Shown here: one piece after another, positions 26,901 to 35,805 of the stretch | Numbering within the stretch: the first letter of the stretch is position 1 | Layout of the letters: each line of letters starts with the position of its first letter | Source: Nymphaea colorata | Taxonomy: Eukaryota > Streptophyta > Magnoliopsida > Nymphaeales > Nymphaeaceae | Direction of reading: 5' to 3' | Assembly: GCF_008831285.2 (NCBI RefSeq) | Contig: NC_045147.1 | Location: 24,512,981 to 24,576,980 of the forward strand | Length of the DNA stretch: 64,000 nt | Position numbers and translations under genes: made by a program | The notes under the pieces: generated by a model | Told to the model about the DNA's origin: nothing | The model's input: only the letters and a program-made list of their open reading frames with translations | Database searches by the model: none

Positions 26901-29900
26901 AAGAGAGGCACCGATGACAACAGAGAGCACCAACGGGCAGTAATATCCGGATTCCCAATCAGCCCCAAGAGTGAACAGAATGTCGATTGGGGGAAACGAT
27001 CGTCGGAGCGCCGGCAGACGTTGAGGCAATCCTCAAGTTACGCTCCTCTCCTCCTTTACGTCCTCTACCAAGTCACGGACCAGCCACCTCTTCTTGCACG
27101 GTGGGCGCCAAACAAAAACAAGAAGATGGAATCAAAGATCAACCAAGCAATATATTGCAGGTAAGAGGCGGATGCACTTCACCGGATTTGCAAAAGACCC
27201 CTAGGAAGTGACATGAATAGGGGGAGGCAAGCTTAGGAAGCGCCTAAGCACGCATATCTTCTTTCTTCTTCGGGAAGCAAGACTACGACGCAAAAGGCAG
27301 TGGCGCAAGGGACAACGGTGACGGCGACGGTCAACAACACAAGAGCGACGGCGCAAGAGCGACGCCGCAAGAGTGGCTGCGATGGCGATGGCGCAAAGAG
27401 TGACACCGGCGGCGGCGGAAACAGCGACAGTGGTATTGGGTACACCGGCGGCGGTGGCTGCTGCAGCAACGGTGGCGGCGGCAGCGGCGGTGGCGGCGGC
27501 GGCAGCGGCGGCGGCGGCGGCAGCGGCAGCGGCGGTGGCGGCGGCGGCAGCGGCGGCGGCGGCGGCAGCGGCGGCGGCGGCGGCAGTGGCAGCAGCGGCG
27601 GCGGCGGTAGTGGCAGCGGCAGCGGCGGCGGCGGCGGCGGTAGTGGCAGCGGCAGCGGCGGCGGTGACTGCAGTGGTGGCGATGGTAGCGGTGAGAGATA
27701 TTAGGGTTGGAACTTCACAAACCCTAAAAATTTCCCAAACTCGTCGGCTCTGATACCATGTAGAAACACGAACAAGAAGAGGAAGAGAAACAACGATCAC
27801 GATGTAACGTGGAAAAACCCTCAACAAGAGGAAAAAAAACCACGAATGAGGAGGAGCCGGTGCCCACTAGCCGCCAGACTCTCTCTCTCCTTTGTCTTTC
27901 ATTCACACAATAAGGATTAGGGATACACAACTTAAATAATGCCCAACAAGGGCTACAAGTTGGATCGGATACGGATCCGGACCCGGTCCCGAGACCCATC
28001 TAACATACTTCAACACCAAGTTTGCTGTTTTGCTTAATTTTTTGTTATTGCCCTCTGCACTCTACTATTGTTTATTTTGTTTTTGATGCCTTGAAGGTGT
28101 TTTACGAAGATTTAAACTATTAGTATCTTAGGCTATTTAAAGGACGAGTTCACACCTCTTCAATCTAAGGAAAAAACCATGAAACTGAAAAAGGAACTAC
28201 CTCTTGTAAACTTCCGCCCATCTTCTTGTGCACTGCAGTTATGCAGCTTATGCCACAACAGGTACCACCATAGAAAAGCCGACAAGGTATCAGCACAAGG
28301 GACAACTAATAACCCTTTTCAAAGTATGCCTTTATGGATCTTGTGTTTGTCTCTATCCATCTTTGCTTCTCATTCAGGTCTTCTTACCTTCTATTCCCGT
28401 TATCAACTGATATTCAGGCTAATCTATGCCTCCAAAACCTAGTTATTTCTTGACTTCCTTTCTCCTCTGTTCATGTCAAATTTGTTTTGCCCCAAATCCC
28501 TAGGTTTTGTCTTAGTTATAATCCCTTTCCTTTTATTTCCTTCTTTGTGGATGTCAAATCAGTTTTGTCCCAAAAAGTGCAACTTTCCTGTTAGATATTG
28601 AAAGTTGCTTTCTCTTCAACTCTGGACTGAAATCCTGTTCTCGACAGAAATTCTTTTGTTTCCTTCGTGCTACGTACACATGCAAATGCAGCAAATCTGA
28701 CCTACTCAGAACCCTAATTGTTCTTGGAAATGCTTATGTTCTTTATTTTTCCATAATTGCATTTGTACATCTAAGCGGCTGGCATCAGCTATGCACCTTC
28801 ATCTTCATTCTTGATTAAAATTGATTTAGTTTTTCTTTCCTTTGCCTGAACTCTATAAGAGCTGTAGTATTTTTTTAATCGTTATTCCTTTCTTCTTATT
28901 GTTTCTGTGGATCCAAATCCTCCAAAATTCTCATCTAATGTCCTGCCCGAGCTTGTTTCTGAGAAGCTTAACCACTCTAACCTTTTAACCTAGAAAAGGT
29001 AAATTACTCTTTTTATAAGAATTAAGAACTATAAAGACACTAAAATGATTCTATCTTGGTCCCTCCAGAATTATTTTTACACAAAGAAAAGAATGAGAAA
29101 GGGCAGCTTACTTCTAAAGCATGTAAATAATCCAGATTTTGTTGCTTTGGTAAAGAGAGATTGGGCAACTACTTGTGTATGTTATGTCAACTTTTTGCAG
29201 GACGTTTTGATTGGCATACCAGATGATTGCACTGCAATGTAGCTATGAACGTATCTAGCTCAGCCATTTTTCATATATTTGGGACTAGATCATGCTTTCA
29301 AAGAGAAACTCCAAAATTTGAAGAAAGAAATATGACTGATGGAGCATGTCAACAAATCTAAAAAATGTGCTGATCGGCTAGCTTTTATAGGATCACAGGA
29401 TTCTGATAAGGAAAAGGTGCAACAATTTTGTAAATATACACTTGATTTTCTTGTAAACACTGGTGCAAAAGAACGCAAGCCTATATCAACTCCCAGCCCT
29501 ATACATCAGAAGTTAAGTAGAGGTGAAGGAGAAATATAGGGAATCCAACTGAATACAAAAGCATACAGAGCATGCTTCAATATCATACAATCACAAGGAC
29601 TGGTATAGTGAATGCAGTTAATCATGTTCAAAATTTATGCACGAGCAAAAAAATTAAGCACATGGAAGCAGAATAGGACAAGAAGACAAGAAGAAGATAT
29701 GCTGACTAATGCCCTTTTAAAATGCCAACTTGGCAGGAGATCCAGATCAAACAAGAGCTATTTCAGGTTATTATATATTTGTTAGCAGAAATTTGATATA
29801 CTGGAATAGCTGAAGGCAATGAACAGAGACAACTAGGATCAGATTTTTGGAATGAAGAGATAAAGTTCCAAAAGATGTTCGATTGTCAAGATGCCAACAG

Positions 29901-32900
29901 ACTATTGATAAATTCCACGCATCATGAAAAAATGAGCACATAAAAATTGATCAACAGTTCATTCGATAAAAGATAAAGATGGGAAATTAGAGGCCAGGTT
30001 TATTGGAAAAGAAATCAGGTAGCTAACATGTTTGCAGAAGGATTGACAGAACCCAGATTTCTTTTTTCAAGAACAAGTTCTGCATGGTCAACAACATGTA
30101 CAACTTGAGGGAGGCTACTTTAAACAATTGCATATAAGATCCATATCCAGATTATCATAAGATCCATATCCACAGGTTTGTAATCACACCTGAGCAGATC
30201 CAGATTGAGTTTCTTATGATCCAACTGTCCTGTACTTTGTATTGTTGGGATTTTTGTAAAGATGTACACCAGATGATCATAAGATCCATATCCACAGGTT
30301 TGTAATCACACCTGGGCAGATCCAGATTGAGTTTCTTATGATCCAACTGTGTGGCATTTTTGTAAAGATGTAAAACATTAATCTATTTAAAGGAGGGGTT
30401 CCCATGTCTTTACTTTAAGAAGAAAACCTGGAACAGAAAAGAAGCCACCTCTCCTCAACCTGCACCACTTCTTGTGTGCCACAGTCCCGAGAGAGAAAGC
30501 ACTAGCGCACCAGATATAACAGGGTAGACCTTTCTATTTTCCAACTATTATTTCTTTTTCATGACACCACCAGTCCACCACCAACACTGAGGTCCCCATC
30601 ACCATGACAAGCTGCCATTGCCACCAATTTCACCATCATCATAGACATTATGAGTCTATGACCATGGCCACTGCAACCACTATCAGTTTTCCCAGTAATA
30701 GATTGATTCCTCGTCTATCCTACGGGGTAGGGTTATTTAATATCCAAGCAATCATGAAAGTAACAACTGAGGGAAGCATTTCCTTGTAATTGTTTTCCAT
30801 TTGTTTCTGAACAACAAATACAAGTATGCATCTAGAAACCCTACCATTTTTCTTGGAACATTTGCTCATATAGCACAGCCCAAAAATGGTTTCTGGATTG
30901 GTTATACAAGTTTCCGTAGAAAAAAAAATAGAACAATGTAACCATGGATGAACCTAAGTATGTTTCAGAATTAGAGGTCGGAATGCTGGTACCTCTTGAG
31001 CATCAAAAAATTCAGACCGTGTCAGATCGATCGCGACCTTGTTTTCAAGTAATTGCATCAGAAGCATCAAATAAACACCAGCAATCCATATAGTCCGATG
31101 TTGCAAATCCACCTCTGCACAGCATAGGGTCACAAACAGTGTCAAAATGAAGGTGATTTCACCAGATAGCAGAACTCTTGGAAGAGTCCAGGGGCCTAGG
31201 AGTCCTCACATAGGCAACTAAACACCAATTCCAGTAAAAAAAGAAGAAGAAGAAATGGTAGAATGTGCAGAATTTATGCAATAGAACAAAGGAATCATAA
31301 TCCAAAAAACTTAAAACAACCTCAATAAATCAAAAGAAATATTACACATGGGAGAGCCTCCAAACTTTGACATTAAACTCATGCCCAAAGAGACTTGAAA
31401 AACTAAACGAGCAAAAATGCACAGAACACAGAAAATTATGGAAATAATACACTCTGACTCAGTGGTCTATCTGTCTTTGCTGGATACAAACATGCTTTCT
31501 ATTCAGGAAGCTCTTGTAGCATCACAATAATTGCAGGTAGGGTAATACGCAATATTTAAGACTTCTCTAAATCTGTTTACTGCTTTTAAATAGCAAGTAC
31601 CAAAAGCTGAAAAGTTTAAGTTAGCACATGATTCCCACCTCTCACAACATCAGTGATTCCAAGCTTCAGTAGCTCCTCTGCACGTAACCAGAAACTTAGG
31701 TTAAACAACAGAACATGAGATAATATTTTGTGCAGCGATGCACTAATTTTGCTTTTACAAACAACAAAGGCAAAGTCACAGAAGAACACAGAGTAACTGC
31801 TTTAAAATTTCAGTTTGGAAGTACACAATAGTTCATCCTTGCAACTTAAATAGGGATAACCAGACTTCCCTTTTAAGATAGCATCAAATTGTTCAGATCA
31901 ATAGAGCTACTTTGACCCAGAATATTTTATATATACGGCAGGAACTCTATCAAATTCTGCTGTGCACATGCACATTTTCTGATTGCATATCCATCTTAAT
32001 TGTCCTATTGGAGCCAATAAGACCATAGGAAAATAATAATACAAATAATTGCAATGAAGACTTTATTTTCTACTCGAAGCTAGCTCAGTAAATTAGTCTG
32101 GATTCATGCCAACATTCTACAGTGCATTTGCATCTAATCAAGGGCATAAACAGTTAGAAATACCATAGGTCGTGTTCAATCCTGATTGGAGACGTCTTGT
32201 GCACTCCTTAAATAATCCTTTTGGGCGACCAAATATAACTGCAACAAGGTCAACCAGTGCATGAACTGCACTTTTTGGCAACCATTCCCCATTTAGAGGG
32301 GCTGGTCCAAGTTCTAGCTTCTCTTTCCATGCATTTTTTAGATCTCCAACACAAGATGGTTCAAGGTAACCTCTTCCAGCAGAGCAAGTTTTGGTGAAAG
32401 TTTTCAAGTGCTCTTGCAGCTGAATTTGTCTCTGACATAAGAGTGCCCTTTGCTGGTGGTGCAGGTCATGATGAGACAGGCTCTCATTTATACCGTTGAG
32501 CTCAGCAATCAGGCCTTCAACTTGCTGAACATGCTGCATGTCCTCCTTTAGAGTAGCATCCATCTTTTCAACATGCTGAGCAGCATTCTTATAGTCGCAT
32601 ATCCTAAGCAGATAAAATGTATGAAGCAACTGACTGTAAAGATATAAGCCACGGCAATACTGTCTCTGTGGGAAAAATAAATAACTACATGTTACTTTTG
32701 TTGTATATCATCTAAAACGCAACTTCAAATAAATAATGAAAAAGGATGAGACATATTGCCAGTTTCTTGAGATGGTATAGCATATGTCTGAAAATAGAAC
32801 AAAATATCCTATCACTTCTCACCATATCCACAAACAACTTTCTTGTGTTTTGAACGGCAAGGTTCTTCTCAGGTATAATACGCTGAGCTTGAAAAAAAAA

Positions 32901-35612
32901 TGAAAAAATATGAGGAAAATGGGGAAAATATGGAAAAAATATAGAAAAAAAAAGAGGCTTTTCACATTTTTTTCGTTTTGGCGTTTTTTCCAAAAAAAAC
33001 AGCATTTTTTTTAGTTTTAAATGACTAACTTATTTATAGTGATTTTTTTTTTTTTTGCTTTTTTTTAAAAAAACACGTTTTTTGTGACTATGCTTCTCAC
33101 TAATAATTCACCTTAGGCTGCTTTCTAGAGACATCTGCATGGGAAACTTTACTGCTTATATCTTGAAAATTCATATTCAACTAACAAGAATAAGAAATCA
33201 GAGACAAACACAAGCAAAAAGTTAATAAATGGTTCATACCTTTCCCTCAGGAATAGATCTCCAAACTTCATCACATTTTTCAACAGCATTTTTAACATCA
33301 TTCATATCTTCCCATTGCATCAAGTGAACATGCAACATTGAGGTTGCGAAAACCATCTATGTCCCATAATTTAAGAAGTCAGTTATTAGTTCACACTTCA
33401 CAGTGCCTTGTGCAACATAATAGCAATTTAAGAAGTTAAACATTGCAAAGTACAAACCATAAGCTCACTATAATTGGCTTGGGACGCACAAAGATAACCA
33501 CACTCCAAGGTGCGTATAGATCCATGGTAATCACCATCAATAACCAATGCATTTGCAAGCTGCAAATTGAAATTGCATGACCATAATATCCCTGAAATTC
33601 TTTTTAAGAAAAGAAAAGGAAGATAACAGTTAGTAATATTTCAATGGAAGAAAGAAACACAAAAAGCAACTTTCAGTGCAGCAACCAAGACATGCCCCAG
33701 TAACTTGGATAAGAAACCATGTAGTCCATAGTAGTAATGTAAAAAATAAAATGCAAACATGCCAATCGATTGAAGCAGTTCGACAGTAAACCTGCACAGA
33801 TCTTGTGTAGATTTCACAGATACAAACTTTTAGGCAGGCAGAGTCTAAAAGAAACTTATGGGGAGTACGAGAGCATGAGCCAGAAAACAACATTGAAGTT
33901 AACAACACAAACAAGCTATAAAAGATGTCTCCCTCATATACATTCTTGCACGTTGTCATAAGTACATAATATGTAGTACAAAGCCAAGGCTGAACTCAAC
34001 TTGTGGTTGAGTGGAATAAAGTAAGTCACGCATCAGCTGGGCAACCCAAGCATGACTGCAGCTCAAGAATTTGCATATCAAGCCAACCTCAGTTTGTGTG
34101 CACCTACATAGGTTGGACCTAACCTACAAATATATATATATATAGACTTACAGTTACATACAATATTCAAGCAATAAAATATTAATTAACTGAGACAAGT
34201 CAAACGCCTGACCCCCATTACCAGAAAAAGAAGAAATGGATAAGAGGAACAAGCATACCCATTTTGTGTAGCGGTTAGCTCCAGACCCTTATTCAAGATC
34301 TGTTTTTGGGGTGGGATGGCACCAACTAGATGATAGCATTGACTAAGCAAGCTATAAGCTCTGCATTTTAGTTCAAAACATGACGGGATTTGCTTCAAAA
34401 GCAATTGCTGCAAGAGATATGCATCGTTATTAGCTGAAGTTCTTGCATAGAAATAACATTCCAAACAGCCGAGAAATTCAACGCAAATGCCCCACTAGCG
34501 GAGAGGAAAGGGTGCAAACTCAGAAAAGTTACTTTTGCTCTTAAGGTCCGCTGGAACTCATTAAAGACAAAAGCACTAGATGCTATCCACGGGATGGGTC
34601 GAACTTATTGAAATGTATACAACTGGAAGCAGCAGGAGAAATATATGATTCACAACTAAAAAAACTTTCCAAAAAAAATCTATTACTTCCGTTTCTCGAC
34701 ATAAAAAGCTTATTCATCTAATAGCGACGTATTTCTAGTTAAAAGCTGTTCAATGGAATCGTCATCATCGGATGATACAAGCGTTCTATATGAACCCATA
34801 ATGCACTAGAAAGTCAACGCAAAGATCACCGTTCCTGATTCCTAGCATCTCGTGTTCCTAGAAATGTGAAATTCATGCGACTTTGGTATGCAAAACTGGA
34901 CGAAACAAGAAACTGGACATTAAAAATGTTTCCATACTTCTGCGGGAGTGAAACCTGAAGGGAAATATTAACCCATACATCTCCACGTTCGACTGACCAA
35001 AATTCCTAAGCATTCCACTTAAGCAGAAAAATCAATTAAATTGGGGAAAATCCACCAGTTATCTAACCTGTAAATGAGTTTATTTTTCTACTGCAAACAT
35101 ACAACTACATCCTAAAACTTCACAAAAGGGTCGCACTCCATATATAGGTGGAGACTGAAACAATGAACTACTAATTGGCGAACACAGAAACCCTAACTTC
35201 ATCGACGTCAGAAGGATAGTAGTCTGAAAATGGAGACCAGTTTCGATTACGAAGACAACTCAACGTACGCGGAACAATAAAACACGGTGTCGCGCATAAC
35301 TTCACCCTATAACCAGTAAGCAAATTCACTTCCAAGAAACAATAATTGATTAAGCTGATACGAAGGATGCGCTGAAGAATAAACCCAGTGAAGTTTTACC
35401 GATCTCTCGAGGTGAGCTTTGGCGTGGTTGACGTGATCCGTGTGGTTCAGCAGAATAGTGGCGATTCTCAGGCGAGTCTTGACTTCGATCATGGGTAAGA
35501 AGGAGACCTGGCTTTGACAGATTGCCTCCAGGCATTTCACAGCCGCTCCGATGTCGCCACTAGACTCATGGATGTCGGCCAGCCCCCATAACGCCTCGGC
35601 GACGGCCTCCAT
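17990..35612 (-). CDS. SCC4: Sister chromatid cohesion protein SCC4 / MAU2, cohesin-loader subunit (complete, 13 exons)
   Basis: Exons, 5' to 3': 35612-35400, 34407-34259, 33599-33458, 33356-33240, 32665-32164, 31677-31639, 31114-30993, 22369-22223, 21586-21497, 21361-21237, 19729-19524, 18812-18688, 18178-17990. They sum to 2166 nt, 721 residues plus stop, close to the family length of about 725. Every junction has GT and AG and keeps phase. SCC4 is an all-helical TPR-like protein that partners SCC2 to load cohesin onto chromatin. Recognised family segments include EALWGLADIHE and CLEAICQSQVSFLP (exon 1), CYHLVGAIPPQ (exon 2), GEWLPKSA and FGRPKGLFKEC (exon 5), MKNWFLRFPTILQ (exon 8) and LHDTGQAREILKSSLTLAK (exon 11). 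The start at 35612 matches the family; an in-frame ATG 75 nt upstream adds an unconserved leader. The exon 3 acceptor is AAAAAG|AATTTC, chosen because the nearby TTTCAG|GG would break the frame. Intron 7 (8.6 kb) is swollen by retrotransposons. Confidence 0.95.
20141..20340 (+). repeat. 5' LTR of the TRIM element
   Basis: A 200-bp long terminal repeat. It shares ordered blocks with its partner at 20418-20617 (TGTAATG.CCC, TTTGAGAA, GTATTGAA, AGAGATCTT, TGGCTTATAAA/TAGCTTATAAA, TGGTTGGTTGTC.TGGTTC) but has diverged clearly, so the insertion is old. Confidence 0.85.
20418..20617 (+). repeat. 3' LTR of the TRIM element
   Basis: Second LTR of the TRIM. It starts directly after the purine tract and is followed by the GAAAA target duplication. 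Confidence 0.85.
23247..23503 (-). repeat. 3' LTR of the minus-strand copia
   Basis: A 257-bp LTR, on the plus strand starting TGTAGAAACAC and ending TACTTCAACA. It differs from its partner at about 23330 (GTCGG versus GCCGG) and about 23412 (GGTTAC versus GGATAC). Confidence 0.93.
23498..26968 (-). CDS. Copia pol polyprotein: protease, integrase, reverse transcriptase, RNase H
   Basis: An uninterrupted 1156-residue frame. In order it has an aspartic protease motif IIDSGATHHM (about residue 51), the integrase zinc-binding region (HERLGH then CDVCHLAKH), integrase core words HSDVWGP, DDYSR and NGVAERK, then the reverse transcriptase block [14 protein letters not shown] with catalytic YVDDM. 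RNase H words YSDADWAG, EAEYRAVA and CDNKSAI follow. The PR-IN-RT-RH order is diagnostic of Ty1/copia. The stop codon uses the first bases of the 3' LTR (TGTTGA). No gag or zinc knuckle is fused upstream, and the ATG at 26968 is simply the first in the open frame. No internal stop or frameshift was seen. Confidence 0.9.
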   Translation of the reverse strand: MGLIGNPDITARWCSLLSSVPLLLPPVGLSVIMAASSSIDVMADCRMGEWIIDSGATHHMTGDPKVFHGYKLSSGKDRVSLADGSSISVAGKGSLPLLNKFLVHNALHVPHIPLNLLSVSKITKELNCELIFSADRCVMQDLVTGKRIGIGLASDGLYRLPMRAAQALMTAVSQATKNREDSIQLLLRWHERLGHLPFGLLRQLFPDICSRLDMTMVSCDVCHLAKHVRASYPLSSHRSNEVFAMIHSDVWGPAGIPSCHGFQYFITFIDDYSRNTIVYLLKDRSEVPTVIETFIAYVETQYGASVKTFRSDNAREYMCQSVDSFFRKKGIVHETSCSYTPPQNGVAERKNRQLLNMTRALLFQRHVPKKYWGDAVLTSAYLINRLPSRVLNGKTPHSLLPGTREPFSLPLRVFGCVCFIHNHSPHIKKLDPISIKGIFLGYSPTQKGYKCRDPSTGRAYVTKDVTFLEHVSYFGENPLQGEYSMSREEYSPSQEIQFTDFLDYRRDSVGPSSEVHEQEKNGPSSEVHEQEKNGECSTEAEEKCNRLFGQVYSRRRVCTDEVTGGENSTPNPISPSLDDPSRAQKQPVEEEIQTVAASEELPIALRKGVRSCTQHPIGNFVSYSRLSKDYKCFVSSLSLTMIPRNVVEAQSDPKWTYAMQEEMEALRRNMTWEVVKIPEAAHLVGSKWVYTIKYKPDGSVERYKARLVAKGFSQKYGIDYLETFAPVAKMKTVRVIISLAVMKEWKMYQLDVKNAFLNGDLEEEVYMCMPPGYEEPGKCCKLRKALYGLKQSPRAWFERLRLVMRQCGYHQGNGDHTLFVKRNKQKVTILLVYVDDMIVTGDDEDEIMKLKKLLAIEFDLKDLGKLKYFLGIEIARSGTSLVLNQRKYTLDLLKETGKLGCRPASTPLDAGHKLSLRDGEPLCEEGKRRYQCLVGKLIYLTLTRPDITFAVNVMSQFMHVPTDAHLKAVDRILCYLKRNHGKGLLYVKQDTLGIEGYSDADWAGCIDTRRSTSGYCIYLGGNLIVWRSKRQDVCSRSSAEAEYRAVAMGVSELLWLKVLLTDIGIKVEEPMKMYCDNKSAINLANNPVLHDRTKHVEIDRHFIRERIDAKELILPYMRSEDQTADVLTKALSSTSFERNVSKLGMFDMYAQLEGEC
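27444..27693. repeat. GC-rich GGC/AGC trinucleotide tract inside the minus-strand copia
   Basis: About 250 bp of almost pure GGC, AGC, GGT triplets in the leader/gag position of the copia. It is the only such GC-rich block in an otherwise AT-rich window. Open frames through it give poly-Ala, poly-Gly or Gly-Ser in several frames on both strands, which is expected of any GC triplet repeat and is not evidence of a protein. Confidence 0.9.
27759..28015 (-). repeat. 5' LTR of the minus-strand copia
   Basis: A 257-bp LTR, followed on the minus strand by the Met-tRNA primer-binding site. Confidence 0.93.
29400..30110 (+). pseudogene. Decayed copia reverse transcriptase/RNase H remnant
   Basis: Fragments recognisable in shifting frames are YTLDFLVNTGAKERKPISTP (the end of a copia RT domain), YKSIQSMLQYHTITRTGIVN with AVNHVQNLC (the start of the RNase H-linked region), NLIYWNS, and FIGKENQVAN-MFAEGL-TEPRFLF at the C-terminus. 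Several stops and frameshifts interrupt them. They belong to the older plus-strand copia and sit directly before its purine tract and 3' LTR. Confidence 0.75.
30115..30521 (+). repeat. 3' LTR of the old copia, with an internal duplication
   Basis: An LTR of about 400 bp containing a ~75-bp tandem duplication (30155-30228 and 30276-30350, sharing ATCATAAGATCCATATCCAC and GTTTGTAATCACACCTG). The 5' LTR copy is diverged and split. Confidence 0.65.
32870..33110. repeat. Low-complexity A/T block in SCC4 intron 4
   Basis: Long alternating poly-A and poly-T stretches occur between exon 5 and exon 4 of SCC4. They can pair with each other as a weak foldback. No transposon ends were recognised. Confidence 0.6.
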
Positions 35613-35797
35613 CTCGCTGGAGACCTCACCGGAGACTGCGTAACTCCACGCAGGAACCCCAGAGACGAGAAAAGGCGCGAGAAGCACGCACCCGCGCCTA
35701 GCTCGCCTTGCGGCTCGCGCCCGTTTCTTCCGTAGGGTGAACTGAATTATCGGAATCCAGGAGCCCCATCTTTACGATATCCTTCATTAATTAGCGC

Positions 35798-35805
35798 GCG
35801 CGAAA
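35798..35805 (-). promoter_or_regulatory. E2F-type site TTTCGCGC upstream of SCC4
   Basis: On the minus strand the word TTTCGCGC matches the plant E2F consensus TTTSGCGC. It lies about 190 bp upstream of the SCC4 start codon. The same consensus also occurs elsewhere in the window by chance, so function is inferred only from position. Confidence 0.45.

Larger units (their letters stand above)
23247..28015 (-). mobile_element. Ty1/copia retrotransposon inserted in the older copia LTR (SCC4 intron 7)
   Basis: The element is 4769 bp with 257-bp LTRs (23247-23503 and 27759-28015) and a perfect 5-bp target duplication CCAAG (23242-23246 and 28016-28020). On the minus strand the primer-binding site TGGTATCAGAGCC (27758-27746) follows the 5' LTR, and a GAGGGGGAG purine tract precedes the 3' LTR. 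The LTRs differ at two positions by eye, so insertion was fairly recent. Pol is open, but the ~790 bp between primer site and protease has no recognisable gag and is dominated by a GGC-repeat tract. Confidence 0.93.
23125..30521 (+). mobile_element. Old, decayed Ty1/copia element, split by a younger copia, in SCC4 intron 7
   Basis: The 5' LTR is in two pieces, about 23125-23246 and 28016-28284. The 3' LTR is about 30115-30521. Shared landmarks are AGATCCATATCC-like, CAGATnnAGTTTCTTATGA.CCAA, CTATTTAAAGGA and CTTCTTGTG near the ends. A primer-site-like AGGTATCAGCACAAGG follows the 5' LTR, and a purine tract CTTGAGGGAGG (about 30104-30114) precedes the 3' LTR. The interior carries broken reverse transcriptase/RNase H remnants. 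The two LTRs differ strongly, so this is an ancient insertion. The boundaries are approximate because the LTR ends no longer read as clean TG and CA. Confidence 0.65.

Noticed and set aside
27201-27827. Long poly-Ala, poly-Gly and Gly-Ser open frames on both strands
   Set aside because: They are the automatic translation of a GGC triplet tract in every frame and overlap a retrotransposon LTR. No conserved domain.
32823-32893. Possible extra SCC4 exon between exons 4 and 5 (AQRIIPEKNLAV...)
   Set aside because: It has AG and GT edges but is about 65 nt, which would break the frame. Exons 4 and 5 already join to give the expected family spacing.
35612-35687. Upstream in-frame ATG for SCC4 at 35687
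   Set aside because: The added 25 residues are unlike the family N-terminus, which begins at MEAVAEALW.
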